64,000 nucleotides of DNA from Pedobacter sp. ISL-64 (lineage in GTDB: Bacteria > Bacteroidota > Bacteroidia > Sphingobacteriales > Sphingobacteriaceae). Below the pieces are notes generated by a model. The model had not been told where the DNA came from, ran no database searches, and worked only from the letters and a program-made list of their open reading frames with translations. The stretch's first letter is position 1, and every line of letters starts with the position of its first letter. Where the stretch lies: NCBI RefSeq assembly GCF_018613605.1, contig NZ_JAGGPU010000022.1:1-64000 (forward strand), read 5' to 3'. This document shows positions 8,412-17,379 of this stretch, in pieces. The position numbers were made by a program, and so were the translations under genes.

Positions 8412-10010
8412 ATGAGAAATAAGAGATTCCTTTACCTGGTTGCACTAGGTTTTTTAAGCTTTGGGGCCATTACCGGCTGCAAAAAGAGCAGTCCTGCGCC
8501 TGATGAGCCAATAACCCCACCAGTTGTTACTACGCCTACCGGAACGCGGGATGAATTGACTAAAGATTCTATCTTTTTATACGGTAAAGAACTTTATTAT
8601 TGGAATACTTCGCTACCAACTTATGAAGTGTTTAATCCGCGCGGATTTAGTTCAAATGAAGCTGAGCTATATGCCATGACACAATATTCTTTAGATCCGG
8701 CAACAGGAAAACCTTATGAATTTGTAAGCACTTCAAGCGAACCTAAATATTCGTTTTTCGACTATACGGCAGCTACCTCGGGTAAAACAGGTGCGCTTAA
8801 AGCAGATGTAAACGGTTCGGCCAGTGATTATGGTTTTTCTGTTCAGTATAATAGCACGACAGATTTAAGAGTAAAATATGTTTATCCAAACTCACCGGCA
8901 GCATTGCAGGGGTTAACCCGTGGCTGTAGGATAACCAGTGTAAATGGAAGAACAGATCTAACCTATCCTGGTGCCGTTAATTTTTTAAATAACGCCATTT
9001 TTGGTACAAATGCAAGTGTGACTTTGGCATTTAATGATATTGGAGGCAATCCGAAAACAGCTGTTATAGCTAGCAGTTTATATACCGTTAACCCGATATT
9101 ATTTACCAATGTTTATACGGTTGGTACAAAGAAAGTGGGTTACATTGTATTTAATAGTTTTACCAATAATGCCTCTGCAGCCATAAATGCAGTTTTTTCT
9201 ACTTTTGCTACCCAGGGAGTAAGCGAATTGGTTATTGATTTACGCTATAACGGTGGGGGTTATGTTTCAACAGCTACCCAAATAATTAATTTAGCAGCAC
9301 CAGCAGGAGAAACAGGTAATACGATGTTTACTTCTTATTACAATAACTATCTACAGTCTATCACTACTGCTCAGCGTAAAGCCTCCATTTTGGCACACCA
9401 ACCATTGTTAGATGATGCGGGTAAATTACAGACCTTTACCACGGGTGTAAATGGAAAGTATGCCACTTATGCTGATTTAAATTATTCGCCTACAGCTGCC
9501 GATAATATAGAGAAATTTGCAAAATCAGGTAGTTTAACATTAAACAGGGTTTATTTTATCGTAACGGAATCTACTGCATCTGCAAGCGAGTTAACCATTA
9601 ACAGCTTAAAACCAGTAATGGATGTAAAGTTAATCGGTAGAACAACTTATGGTAAACCTGTTGGTTTCTTCCCGATCAGAATAGATAAGGTGGATATGTA
9701 TATCCCAGAATTTGAAACGAAAAATAAACTTGGCGTTGGTGGCTACTATTCAGGCCTGACGGTTGATAAAGAATCGGCAGAAGATTTAACCAAAGCGTGG
9801 GGAGATGAAACAGAGACTTTGTTGGCTTACGCATTATTGTATGCCAAAAACGGTAATTTTGTAACTACTGCTGCAAAAACAGCTAGCTTAAGTGCAACCA
9901 CAACAGCAATGCCATCAAAACTATCGGTTGCAGAACTGAGGTCGCTGGATGAAAAGTTGGATCCAAAAGGAATTAAGGGGATGATCATGACACCTGATAA
10001 AAGATTTTAA
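8412..10010 (+). CDS. S41-family peptidase, lipoprotein
   Basis: Lipoprotein protease of the tail-specific (S41, C-terminal processing) family, 532 residues from the ATG at 8412. The upstream in-frame TTG at 8370 would place 14 residues before the signal peptide, so the ATG is preferred. The lipobox is AITGC, so the mature protein starts at Cys and should be anchored in the outer or inner membrane facing the periplasm or surface. A PDZ-like region (about residues 135-210) has YPNSPAALQGL. The catalytic core shows VIDLRYNGGG and STASASELT, the latter carrying the expected nucleophile Ser. A terminator follows. Probable role: degradation of peptides outside the cytoplasm; substrate unknown. Confidence 0.9.
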   Translation: MRNKRFLYLVALGFLSFGAITGCKKSSPAPDEPITPPVVTTPTGTRDELTKDSIFLYGKELYYWNTSLPTYEVFNPRGFSSNEAELYAMTQYSLDPATGKPYEFVSTSSEPKYSFFDYTAATSGKTGALKADVNGSASDYGFSVQYNSTTDLRVKYVYPNSPAALQGLTRGCRITSVNGRTDLTYPGAVNFLNNAIFGTNASVTLAFNDIGGNPKTAVIASSLYTVNPILFTNVYTVGTKKVGYIVFNSFTNNASAAINAVFSTFATQGVSELVIDLRYNGGGYVSTATQIINLAAPAGETGNTMFTSYYNNYLQSITTAQRKASILAHQPLLDDAGKLQTFTTGVNGKYATYADLNYSPTAADNIEKFAKSGSLTLNRVYFIVTESTASASELTINSLKPVMDVKLIGRTTYGKPVGFFPIRIDKVDMYIPEFETKNKLGVGGYYSGLTVDKESAEDLTKAWGDETETLLAYALLYAKNGNFVTTAAKTASLSATTTAMPSKLSVAELRSLDEKLDPKGIKGMIMTPDKRF

Positions 10011-10025
10011 TCAATCTTTTAACGA

Positions 10026-10065
10026 AAATGCCCACTTAACATGTTTGTTAAGTAGGCATTTTTAT
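10026..10065. terminator. Terminator between convergent genes
   Basis: AAATGCC-C-ACTTAAC (to 10040), loop ATGTTT, GTTAAGT-A-GGCATTT (10047-10061), then TTATTT. The A-rich left flank makes it usable on both strands, ending both the S41 gene and the convergent LEA-like gene. Confidence 0.8.
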
Positions 10066-10077
10066 TTCTGGTGATAT

Positions 10078-10680
10078 CTACAATAATATTTTACTGCTGA
10101 TATCTTTGTTAATGGTAATGTAACCAGGATATTTAACAGGTGTATTGCCAAGCATAAAGGTCGGCTTTATTTTAATGGTTAATAAACCTAGTTTTTCATC
10201 TTTTGAAGCTGATCCTTTCTGAGCGGCCTTAATAATATCATTAAAAACATTTCCATTAGACACTAATCCATAAATATTGCTCACCAATTGTACAGGAACA
10301 GTAACTGTTTGCCCTTGTGCAATGCTTACATTTTGATTAACAATGCCCTCTGCCAAATCGGTATTATTGACCAAAATTTTATATTCGAACTGGTTAATGG
10401 CTGCTAAACTACTCGATGGATTGGTTATTTCTAAATTCAGATTGGCTCTTAAAGGAATGTCTTTTCTCAATAAGCCTAATGCAACCCCTGGTAAACTGGT
10501 TAAGCTAAAACTTTGCTGGTCCATTAATTTTTTAATATCCGTGCCTGCAATTGATACTTGCTGTACACCTGTAATTTTATAAGTGCAGTCTTCCAGGGCT
10601 TTTATCTGCTGTGCCTGCCTGTTTATTCCACAGCCAAAAATGCTTATGGTAAACAGGAAAAGCAATAGTTTTTCTTTCAT
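10078..10680 (-). CDS. LEA type 2-like (WHy domain) lipoprotein
   Basis: About 200 residues from the ATG at 10680 (an alternative ATG lies 9 nt upstream). The N-terminus MKEKLLLFLFTISIFGC is a lipoprotein signal with lipobox IFGC. The rest has the alternating beta pattern of LEA_2/WHy proteins: RANLNLEITNPSS, FEYKILVNNTDLAEG, QTVTVPVQLV. Such beta-sandwich domains occur in desiccation-related and toxin-associated proteins; in Bacteroidota they are common and uncharacterised. It is convergent with the S41 protease gene. The family call is moderately sure, the function unknown. Confidence 0.7.
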   Translation of the reverse strand: MKEKLLLFLFTISIFGCGINRQAQQIKALEDCTYKITGVQQVSIAGTDIKKLMDQQSFSLTSLPGVALGLLRKDIPLRANLNLEITNPSSSLAAINQFEYKILVNNTDLAEGIVNQNVSIAQGQTVTVPVQLVSNIYGLVSNGNVFNDIIKAAQKGSASKDEKLGLLTIKIKPTFMLGNTPVKYPGYITINKDISSKILL

Positions 10681-10742
10681 GTTATTCATAACGCCAAAAT
10701 ACTAAAACTATTTCAGCTGCAATTGGGTTTAACAAAATTAAC

Positions 10743-11024
10743 TTAGGTGCTTGGTGTAATGGTTTCAATATCATCCCGCTTATTATCGCTATCAGTTTTG
10801 TTTTCTTCAGCAGGTTTCTCTGTAGAGTCAGCTTCTTCTTCCTGATCATTGAGTTTTGCTTTTTCCTCATTAACCTCTTCGGTTTTTTGTGCGGGCTCAC
10901 CTGGTTTATCTGTTTCTTTTTCTGTTGAAGGGATTACGGTTTCAATTTCCAACTGTACATCATCTGTCGGTTTTGGGTGATTGTTGCCTTGCATTGCTCC
11001 TTTTTTATTTTCTTCGTTTTCCAT
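10743..11024 (-). CDS. Small acidic low-complexity protein
   Basis: 93 residues from the ATG at 11024 (MENEENKKG). The frame extends further upstream, but that part overlaps the divergent GNAT gene and its promoter region and is unlikely to be translated. The protein is rich in Glu, Lys, Asp and Thr with no hydrophobic core, so it should be disordered. An internal IETVIPST and the C-terminal IETITPST are imperfect copies of one short motif. No family is recognised. It lies 54 nt upstream of the LEA-like lipoprotein on the same strand and could be co-transcribed with it. Confidence 0.55.
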   Translation of the reverse strand: MENEENKKGAMQGNNHPKPTDDVQLEIETVIPSTEKETDKPGEPAQKTEEVNEEKAKLNDQEEEADSTEKPAEENKTDSDNKRDDIETITPST

Positions 11025-11130
11025 GGTATAAATCTGTTTTAATACTTTATAAATGAAATTCGATTTATTTTGTTTGATATTATTATAAAGCAATTGCTCA
11101 TTTTCTAACTTTACAAAAAAAAATAGCAAT

Positions 11131-11613
11131 ATGGCCATTACCATCAGGAAGATAACTGTACAAGATAATACTGCTACTGCTTCAATGATCAGGACGATTT
11201 TAAGAGAATTTAAAATAGACAAGCCTGGCACTGTTTACACCGACCCTACAACCGATGCGTTGTCTACAGTTTTCGAACACCCTCAATCGGCTTACTGGTT
11301 GGCCGAAGAGGATGGTGTTATTATTGGTGGCTGTGGTATTTATCCAACTGAAGGCTTGCCAGATGGTTGTGTTGAGCTGGTTAAATTGTACACCTCGGCA
11401 TCTTCGCGCGGAAAAGGGATTGGCAAAATGCTCATGGAGAAAAGTATAGAATCGGCGCAGCACTTTGGGTATAATGAGATTTACCTTGAATCGTTTCCCG
11501 ATCTTAAAAGGGCAATTGCGATGTACGAAAAGGCAGGATTTAAAAAAATCGCAGCTCCATTGGGTAATTCTGGCCATTTTGCCTGTAATGTTTGGATGCT
11601 ACTGGTTTTATAG
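11131..11613 (+). CDS. GNAT-family N-acetyltransferase
   Basis: 160 residues with the GNAT fold. The acetyl-CoA pyrophosphate-binding loop is SRGKGIGKML (about residues 91-100), following the strand CVELVKLYTSA; motif B is near AIAMYEKAGFKKI. The closest known types are small-molecule or protein N-acetyltransferases of the RimI/MarR-associated group, but the substrate cannot be predicted. Downstream is a stretch with repeated GGTTAA-type words up to the receptor gene end at 11755. Confidence 0.9.
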   Translation: MAITIRKITVQDNTATASMIRTILREFKIDKPGTVYTDPTTDALSTVFEHPQSAYWLAEEDGVIIGGCGIYPTEGLPDGCVELVKLYTSASSRGKGIGKMLMEKSIESAQHFGYNEIYLESFPDLKRAIAMYEKAGFKKIAAPLGNSGHFACNVWMLLVL

Positions 11614-11754
11614 AAGGTTAATTGTTGAAACTGGTTAATCGGTTAACTGTTGAAATCGAGAAATACAGCTCAAGTTGAAACTGTTTAATTGTTGGAATTG
11701 ATAAATCAAGCTCAATTAAGCAGTTAACCGATTTATACAGTTAACCCTTTAATC
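11614..11754. repeat. Spacer with GGTTAATTGTTGAA-type words
   Basis: Convergent spacer built from variants of GGTTAATTGTTGAAACTG and their complements (CAGTTAACCGATT). The same words open each unit of the tandem repeats at 16224-16720 and recur at 16780-16810, so this is a scattered low-complexity repeat family. No terminator with a T tract was seen. Confidence 0.55.
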
Positions 11755-14169
11755 TTAATTTTTGCCGACTCTTTTTTCCTCATCGCTTGTTCCGGTTTGC
11801 CTGCTGCGGGCAGTTTTGATTTTCATGTTTCCGAATTTATAGGTGAAACTTAAGTTTATCCTACGGCTTTCCCATTCGTTCTGCCAATAGGTTTTAATGT
11901 TATTGTATTCCAGATTGGCTCTGAATTTACTGGTATTAAAGATATCGTTTACTTTTAAGGCCAAGGTTGCATTTTTGTTCCAGAATGACTTTTTAGCGCC
12001 AACATTGAGCTGATAATTTCCCAAACTGCGGAATAAACCAGAAATAGAAGGAGAATCGTAATAACCGTATAAGCTTAAGCTGTAGTTTTTAGGCAAAGTG
12101 ATGGTATTATCCGACATAACGGACCAGTTCCACGAGAAGGCATTATAGCCATTTCCCTGTACTGCCGATGTGGTTCGGTTATAACCAACAGAAACTTCGG
12201 TACTGTTGTTCCACCATTTGGTTACATCAAAAGGACTTCCGGTGGCCATATAAAAATTTGTTGTACGGTTCAGGTTTTCTGGCCTGGAGATACTTTCTTT
12301 TGTGCTATTGTCCTGATAAATCACCTCCCACATCGCGCCATTACTTACCGAATAACTCAACGTTAATACCCTGAAATTTTTAATTGAGTAATTAAATTCA
12401 AAACTATTGGCATAGGATGGCTGTAATAATGGGTTTCCCTGTATGGCAGTATAGGGATCGGTATAAAAGGTAAAGGGATTTAAACTGCTGTATGATGGCC
12501 TGTTGATGCTTTTGCGATAGGCAGCCGTTACGAGGTTGTTCGAATCCAGTTTTAAGGAGATAAATAGCGTTGGGAAAAGTTTCCAGTATTTCCTGTCGAT
12601 CAGCGTATTGGTTCCCGATGAACTGCCATTGCCCAAAGTCTGTTCTGCACGTAAACCTGCTTTGATCTGTAGGTTTTTGAAGCTCTGATCTAAAGAAAGA
12701 TAACCTGCGTTAATGTTCTCATTGTATAAAAAGGCGTTGGTTCGGCGCGGATCGTTAATCCAGCCAGCGGTTTTTAGCGAATCGAAACGTACATCGCTCT
12801 GTGATTTTACCCAGCTGCTTTTCCAGCCAGTTTCCATTTTTAATGTTTTTGAAAAATTTAAGCTATAATCGGCCTTAATGGAATAGATAGAAACATTGCC
12901 CATGCCTTTGTTGCGTAAATCGATTGGATTGCCGATCAGCTGATCACTGGCATCGAGGTAATTATTGGTAAATGTTTCGTTCTTGCTGTTGTCGTATTGA
13001 ACATAATCGGCATCAAAACCCAGTTCACCGCCCAATGTATCTGTTTTGAAACGGTAATTTAAATTAAGTGCATGGTTTTTTTCGGTATTGCTTTGCGGAT
13101 TAAACATCGATGTTCCGCCCATTTTTATACCCGCTGCATTATAATTTACCGAATTGCTGTTTACCTTGGTTTCTTCGGGTGCGGTAAAGCCTTTTACCAT
13201 TAAGCCTAAGGTATGTTTCTCATTGATAAAATAATCAGCACCGGTAGAATAATTTAAGCTATTGGTTACCGGGTGCCAGAAATTAAGCTGGTTATATTGT
13301 TCGTCGCCAATTGTTCTGTTTAAAGTTAACCTGTTGTATGAATTATAGTGTCCGGCGTTTAAGCGTACATAGGTACTCACCTTACCGATATTGTAATTGA
13401 GGTTGGTGCCAGCATAAACTTTTTCATAGCGGCCGTAACCACCACCCATATTCAGGTTTCCATTAAAGCCCTGCATTTTATTTCTTTTGAGTTTAATGTT
13501 GATGATCCCTGCTGTGCCAGCAGCATCGAAAGAGGATGGAGGGTTAGAAATCAGTTCGATTTTACTTAATACCGATCCAGGTAGCGATTTGAGGTAAGTG
13601 GTTAATTCCACGCCGGTCATATAGCTCATCTTACCATCGATCATCACGTTGATTCCTTTTTTACCTTTCAGCACAATGTTATCGTCCTTATCCAGTTTTA
13701 CTCCCGGCGATCTGCTGATTACTTCCAGTGCATTATCACCTGCGGTATTCATCTGTTCTACATTTACAATCACCCTGTCTGCTTTTTGATCAATTACAGG
13801 CATTTTCGATACGATGTTTACATCTTTCAGGTTTTGAGCGTGGTCTTCCAGCGTAATTGACGGAACTTTAACAGCCATATCTTTTACTTCAAATGGTATA
13901 GATTGGTTTTTACCGTAACCCATCATTAAGGCTTTAATAAAATACCTGCCAGATTTAACATTGCTGAACTCGTATAAACCTTGTTGGTTGGTGACTTGTA
14001 AGGCAACCGAAGCCGAATCGGGTAAGTGGATTAATGCTACTGACGCATAATCGAGTGCTTTATTGCTTTTGTCGGTAACGGTTCCCGATACCTTAATGTT
14101 TTGAGCAAAAGTGGTTTGAAGGCTAGAAATAAGCAGCGCAAAAAGAGCAGATTTAAATAAGAGGTTCAT
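11755..14169 (-). CDS. TonB-dependent receptor-like outer membrane protein
   Basis: 804 residues: signal peptide (about 1-22, ending TTFAQ), a CarboxypepD_reg-like beta-sandwich (about 24-110, SGTVTDKSNKALDYASVALI), a plug-like domain (about 120-225, with AAGTAGIINIKLK) and a long beta-barrel of the OMP_b-brl_3 type ending in a short basic tail. Proteins of this group lie in the outer membrane; many take up unknown ligands. No SusD partner is adjacent. The gene is divergent from a LytS/LytTR two-component pair (14377-16195), a common setting in Bacteroidota and a hint that the pair controls it. Ligand unknown. An unusual feature is the C-terminal basic extension instead of an aromatic end. 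Confidence 0.88.
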   Translation of the reverse strand: MNLLFKSALFALLISSLQTTFAQNIKVSGTVTDKSNKALDYASVALIHLPDSASVALQVTNQQGLYEFSNVKSGRYFIKALMMGYGKNQSIPFEVKDMAVKVPSITLEDHAQNLKDVNIVSKMPVIDQKADRVIVNVEQMNTAGDNALEVISRSPGVKLDKDDNIVLKGKKGINVMIDGKMSYMTGVELTTYLKSLPGSVLSKIELISNPPSSFDAAGTAGIINIKLKRNKMQGFNGNLNMGGGYGRYEKVYAGTNLNYNIGKVSTYVRLNAGHYNSYNRLTLNRTIGDEQYNQLNFWHPVTNSLNYSTGADYFINEKHTLGLMVKGFTAPEETKVNSNSVNYNAAGIKMGGTSMFNPQSNTEKNHALNLNYRFKTDTLGGELGFDADYVQYDNSKNETFTNNYLDASDQLIGNPIDLRNKGMGNVSIYSIKADYSLNFSKTLKMETGWKSSWVKSQSDVRFDSLKTAGWINDPRRTNAFLYNENINAGYLSLDQSFKNLQIKAGLRAEQTLGNGSSSGTNTLIDRKYWKLFPTLFISLKLDSNNLVTAAYRKSINRPSYSSLNPFTFYTDPYTAIQGNPLLQPSYANSFEFNYSIKNFRVLTLSYSVSNGAMWEVIYQDNSTKESISRPENLNRTTNFYMATGSPFDVTKWWNNSTEVSVGYNRTTSAVQGNGYNAFSWNWSVMSDNTITLPKNYSLSLYGYYDSPSISGLFRSLGNYQLNVGAKKSFWNKNATLALKVNDIFNTSKFRANLEYNNIKTYWQNEWESRRINLSFTYKFGNMKIKTARSRQTGTSDEEKRVGKN

Positions 14170-14376
14170 ATCGTGTTTGTTTTATATTGACGATTCAAAG
14201 ATGAAGAGGTTGCATCAGCCTAAAAATTAAATAATCCCAACCCTTTAAAATATTATCCCAACGCTTTTTTTGGCAACAAAAGGTATTGATACTTAAATTA
14301 TAGAGGTTGGGATAATTATATGCAGGTTTGGAATAAGAAAATAGGCAGTTAAAAAAGCTTTGCATAGTTTTAGGCC

Positions 14377-15384
14377 ATGAAAAGAATAGGAACCATTTCC
14401 ATCCATATTTTTTGCTGGATACTCGTATTAGGCTATTTTTATGGTGGCTATTTAATTGATGGTACAACTTTTAGCAAGGCCGCTTTGAATATCTCTATGA
14501 ATTTTATACAAGTGATAGAGTTCTACATCTGTTACTTATGGGTATATCCAAGATTTTTGAAAAAGAATAAAGTACTTCAGTTAATCGGTGGCATTTTGTT
14601 TACCATAGGGGTATTTATTGCACTTAGGTATTTAATAGAAGAAGTGCTTTATTTAAAATGGCTTGGTTTTCATAACTATGATGATGGTACAACAGCCTGG
14701 GCTTACATCACAGATAATATTTATTGGAGCATTGGTTTTATTGTTACACCTGCTGCGGTTTATGGTATCGAGCATAGCTTCAAGTCGGAACAGGTTAACA
14801 GGAAACTTAAGGAAGAAGTGGTGAAGGCTGAACTTTCATTTTTGAAATCACAGATCAATCCACACTTTCTGTACAATACCTTAAATTATGTTTATTCTTT
14901 GGCCATTCCTGTTTCCGATCAACTGGCCAATGCTGTTTTGCGGTTATCAGATTTAATGCGCTATACTTTAAATGATAGTCCTGATGGAAAAGTAAGTTTA
15001 GATAAGGAAGTAGAATATCTGGAGAGTTATGTGGCGTTATTTAAGATGCGTTTTGAACCCAAATTTTATGTCGACTTTACAACCGAGGGCATTGCCAACC
15101 AAAAAATAGCTTCGCTGATCCTGATCCCTTTTGTTGAAAATGCCCTTAAACATGGCGTGGTAAATGATGAAGCACAGCCTGTGCGCATTAAACTTAAGGT
15201 GCAGAACAAACGCTTAAGTTTCGAGGTGAGCAATAAGATCAGCCATGCGCAGAAAGATCATTCAAGTGGTGTGGGCATGGTAAATATCCACCGCAGGTTG
15301 GATCTGATTTATCCCGAAAAGCATGAATTGTTGATTTCGAACAATGGCAATACTTACAAAAGCACATTAATTTTAAATCTATAG
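14377..15384 (+). CDS. LytS/YehU-type sensor histidine kinase
   Basis: 335 residues. The first 140 or so contain four predicted membrane helices (ISIHIFCWILVLGYFYGGY and others). The cytoplasmic part carries the His_kinase domain of the LytS family; the H-box is QINPHFLYNTLN near residues 158-169 with the phospho-accepting His. The ATP-binding domain shows LILIPFVENALKHGV (N-box) and SSGVGMVNIHRRL (G-box). It precedes the LytTR regulator gene by 76 nt, so the two form a two-component system. The signal is not known; a membrane-integral sensor with no large external domain suggests sensing in or at the membrane. Confidence 0.93.
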   Translation: MKRIGTISIHIFCWILVLGYFYGGYLIDGTTFSKAALNISMNFIQVIEFYICYLWVYPRFLKKNKVLQLIGGILFTIGVFIALRYLIEEVLYLKWLGFHNYDDGTTAWAYITDNIYWSIGFIVTPAAVYGIEHSFKSEQVNRKLKEEVVKAELSFLKSQINPHFLYNTLNYVYSLAIPVSDQLANAVLRLSDLMRYTLNDSPDGKVSLDKEVEYLESYVALFKMRFEPKFYVDFTTEGIANQKIASLILIPFVENALKHGVVNDEAQPVRIKLKVQNKRLSFEVSNKISHAQKDHSSGVGMVNIHRRLDLIYPEKHELLISNNGNTYKSTLILNL

Positions 15385-15460
15385 CGGATAAGTTGTATCA
15401 TTGAAATACTTTATTTGCGCTAGTCGCTAACCCCTAAACGTTAACCCATAACCTCCAACC

Positions 15461-16195
15461 ATGATCCGTTGCCTTGCCGTTGATGATGAATCTTACGCTT
15501 CAGATATTATTGCTGCCTTTATCAATAAAACCCCTTTTTTAGCATTGGTTGGGACCACTACAAATGCTTTTGAAGCACTTAACCTGGTTCAGGAAGGTAA
15601 AGTTGATCTTGTTTTTTTAGATATACAGATGCCAGAATTAACCGGGATCCAGTTTTTGAAAATCTGTGGAGGTAAATGCAAAGTAATTCTAACCACAGCC
15701 TATCCAGAATATGCTTTAGAAGGCTTTGATCTTGATGTGGTAGATTATTTGCTTAAGCCGATCTCATACGAGCGTTTTTATAAAGCAGCTACTAAAGCGC
15801 AACAGATTTTAATGCCTGTGGCACCCGTTCAGCAAGAAATTGTTGTGCAGCAGGTGACGCAGGTGAACGATTTTATTTTCATTAAAGGTGATACCAAGAA
15901 CAAGTTTATTAAGGTCAATTATGAAGATATCCTATACATTGAAGGATTGAAAAACTATGTTTCAGTTTATACCGCCACCCAAAGGATTGTGACCTACCAG
16001 GCACTGCGTGAGCTGGAAACTGAGCTGCCCCGGCCGCCTTTTTACCGCATCCATAAATCGTACATTATCTCTATCGAAAAAATTAAGATGATAGATGGGA
16101 ATACCGTTTATATTAGCGACCAAGCGATTCCCATCGGCGAAACCTATAAAGAAGAGTTTTTTAAAGTGGTTAGGGAAGGGAAGAGGAATGGGTAG
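15461..16195 (+). CDS. LytTR-family response regulator
   Basis: 244 residues. The receiver domain (1-120) has the acidic pocket VDDE at 7-10, phospho-acceptor Asp54 in VFLDIQMPEL, and the conserved Lys in LLKPIS. The C-terminal LytTR DNA-binding domain (about 138-240) shows FIKGDTKNKFIKV, YIEGLKNYVSVY and RIHKSYIIS. Partner of the sensor kinase just upstream. LytTR regulators bind paired direct repeats; likely targets include the divergent outer membrane receptor gene at 11755-14169, but no site was identified. Confidence 0.94.
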   Translation: MIRCLAVDDESYASDIIAAFINKTPFLALVGTTTNAFEALNLVQEGKVDLVFLDIQMPELTGIQFLKICGGKCKVILTTAYPEYALEGFDLDVVDYLLKPISYERFYKAATKAQQILMPVAPVQQEIVVQQVTQVNDFIFIKGDTKNKFIKVNYEDILYIEGLKNYVSVYTATQRIVTYQALRELETELPRPPFYRIHKSYIISIEKIKMIDGNTVYISDQAIPIGETYKEEFFKVVREGKRNG

Positions 16196-16893
16196 TTTGG
16201 TTAATTGTATAAATCGGTTAACTGGTTAATTGTTGAAGGTTTAATTTCTAAATTGTTTACTTGTTGGGATTGATCTCCAGTTAACTTCTATCTTATTGTT
16301 CTTAATCCCTTAATGGTAAAAAGCTTTAAGACTTTATTTTTCTTTGATCATTAAGAAGTTGAGGGCGTTAAGGCGGGGTTGGTTAATTGTTGAAGGTTTG
16401 ATTGTTAAATTGGTTGGGATTGATCTCCAGTTAACTTCTATCTTAATGTTCTTAATCCCTTAATGGTAAAAAGCTTTAAGACTTTATTTTTCTTTGATCA
16501 TTAAGAAGTTGAGGACATTAAGGCGGGGGTGGTTAATTGTTGAAGGTTTGATTGTTAAATTGGTTGGGATTGATCTCCAGTTAACTTCTATCTTAATGTT
16601 CTTAATCCCTTAATGGTAAAAAGCTTTAAGACTTTATTTTTCTTTGATCATTAAGAAGTTGAGGACATTAAGACGGGGTTGGTTAATTGTTGAAGGTTTG
16701 ATTGTTAAATTGTTTGGGATTCATCTTTGGTTAACCAATTAGCTAGTTTTAAGAATTCTGCAATAAAGAAATTAAACAATCAGTTAACCGATTAACCAGT
16801 TTCAACAATTAATCAGCTGTGTGCATAAATTCTCCCCATTATTTCTTCCGATTTTTTTAAGTTTGCTGTATAAAGATTAAATCAAACATCACC
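16196..16893. repeat. Tandem 150-bp direct repeats (three copies and a part)
   Basis: Copies start at 16224 (157 bp), 16381 (150 bp) and 16531 (150 bp), with a partial copy from 16681. Each begins GGTTAATTGTTGAAGG and contains GATCTCCAGTTAACTTC, CTTAATCCCTTAATGG and AAAAAGCTTTAAGAC. Inside a unit, CTTAATGTTCTTAAT pairs with ATTAAGAA and ACATTAAG some 60 nt later, so each unit can fold into a long imperfect hairpin. The second and third copies are almost identical, which points to recent amplification. From about 16750 the repeat words change to those seen at 11614-11754. There is no gene; a weak -7-like TAAGTTTG (16858-16865) precedes the next gene. Confidence 0.85.
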
Positions 16894-17361
16894 ATGCAAG
16901 AAACGAATTCGCTAAACCAGGTTGCAGAATTTCACACCACCTTTAAACACCCTATTCTCGAAAGTCCAGTTATTCCTTCAAAACAAAGAGCCAATCTCCG
17001 TATTTCGCTTTTAGCTGAAGAGTTGAAAGAATTACAGGAAGCAGTAGAAAATGATGATCTGGTAGAAGTTGCTGATGCCCTTTGCGATCTGCAGTATGTT
17101 TTGGCGGGTGCGATCCATGAGTTTGGTTTGGGTGGAAAATTTAAAACTTTATTTGATGAAGTTCACCGTTCTAACATGAGCAAAGCTTGTAAAACCGTAG
17201 AAGAAGCAGAACAAACCATTCAGTTTTATTTAGATAAAGACCAGACCGAATCTTATTACAAAGAAATCGACGGACTGTTTTTGGTGTTCAGGAAATCTGA
17301 CGACAAGACTTTAAAATCGATCAACTATTCGCCAGCTGATTTAAAATCACATCTGGTTTAA
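16894..17361 (+). CDS. MazG/PRA-PH-like nucleotide pyrophosphohydrolase
   Basis: 155 residues of the all-alpha NTP pyrophosphohydrolase superfamily (phosphoribosyl-ATP pyrophosphohydrolase-like, PF01503). Metal-binding acidic motifs are visible: AEELKELQEA and, further on, EVADALCDLQYV, matching ExxE...ExxD. The middle segment EVHRSNMSKA is typical of this small-protein group, which hydrolyses nucleoside triphosphates to monophosphates, perhaps for house-cleaning. It is not the histidine-biosynthesis enzyme, judged by context. The alpha/beta hydrolase gene follows after 18 nt and is likely co-transcribed. Confidence 0.85.
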   Translation: MQETNSLNQVAEFHTTFKHPILESPVIPSKQRANLRISLLAEELKELQEAVENDDLVEVADALCDLQYVLAGAIHEFGLGGKFKTLFDEVHRSNMSKACKTVEEAEQTIQFYLDKDQTESYYKEIDGLFLVFRKSDDKTLKSINYSPADLKSHLV

Positions 17362-17379
17362 CTCATAAATAAGCTTGAA

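Noticed and set aside
10682..10900. Minus-strand frame overlapping the acidic protein gene
   Set aside because: Out-of-frame Lys/Leu-rich shadow of the Glu-rich coding region.
11025..11231. N-terminal extension of the small acidic protein (hydrophobic segment)
   Set aside because: It would overlap the GNAT gene by about 100 nt and cover its promoter region; the internal ATG at 11024 fits better.
16224..16720. CRISPR array
   Set aside because: The period is 150 bp and the whole unit is repeated; there are no short repeats with unique spacers and no cas genes.
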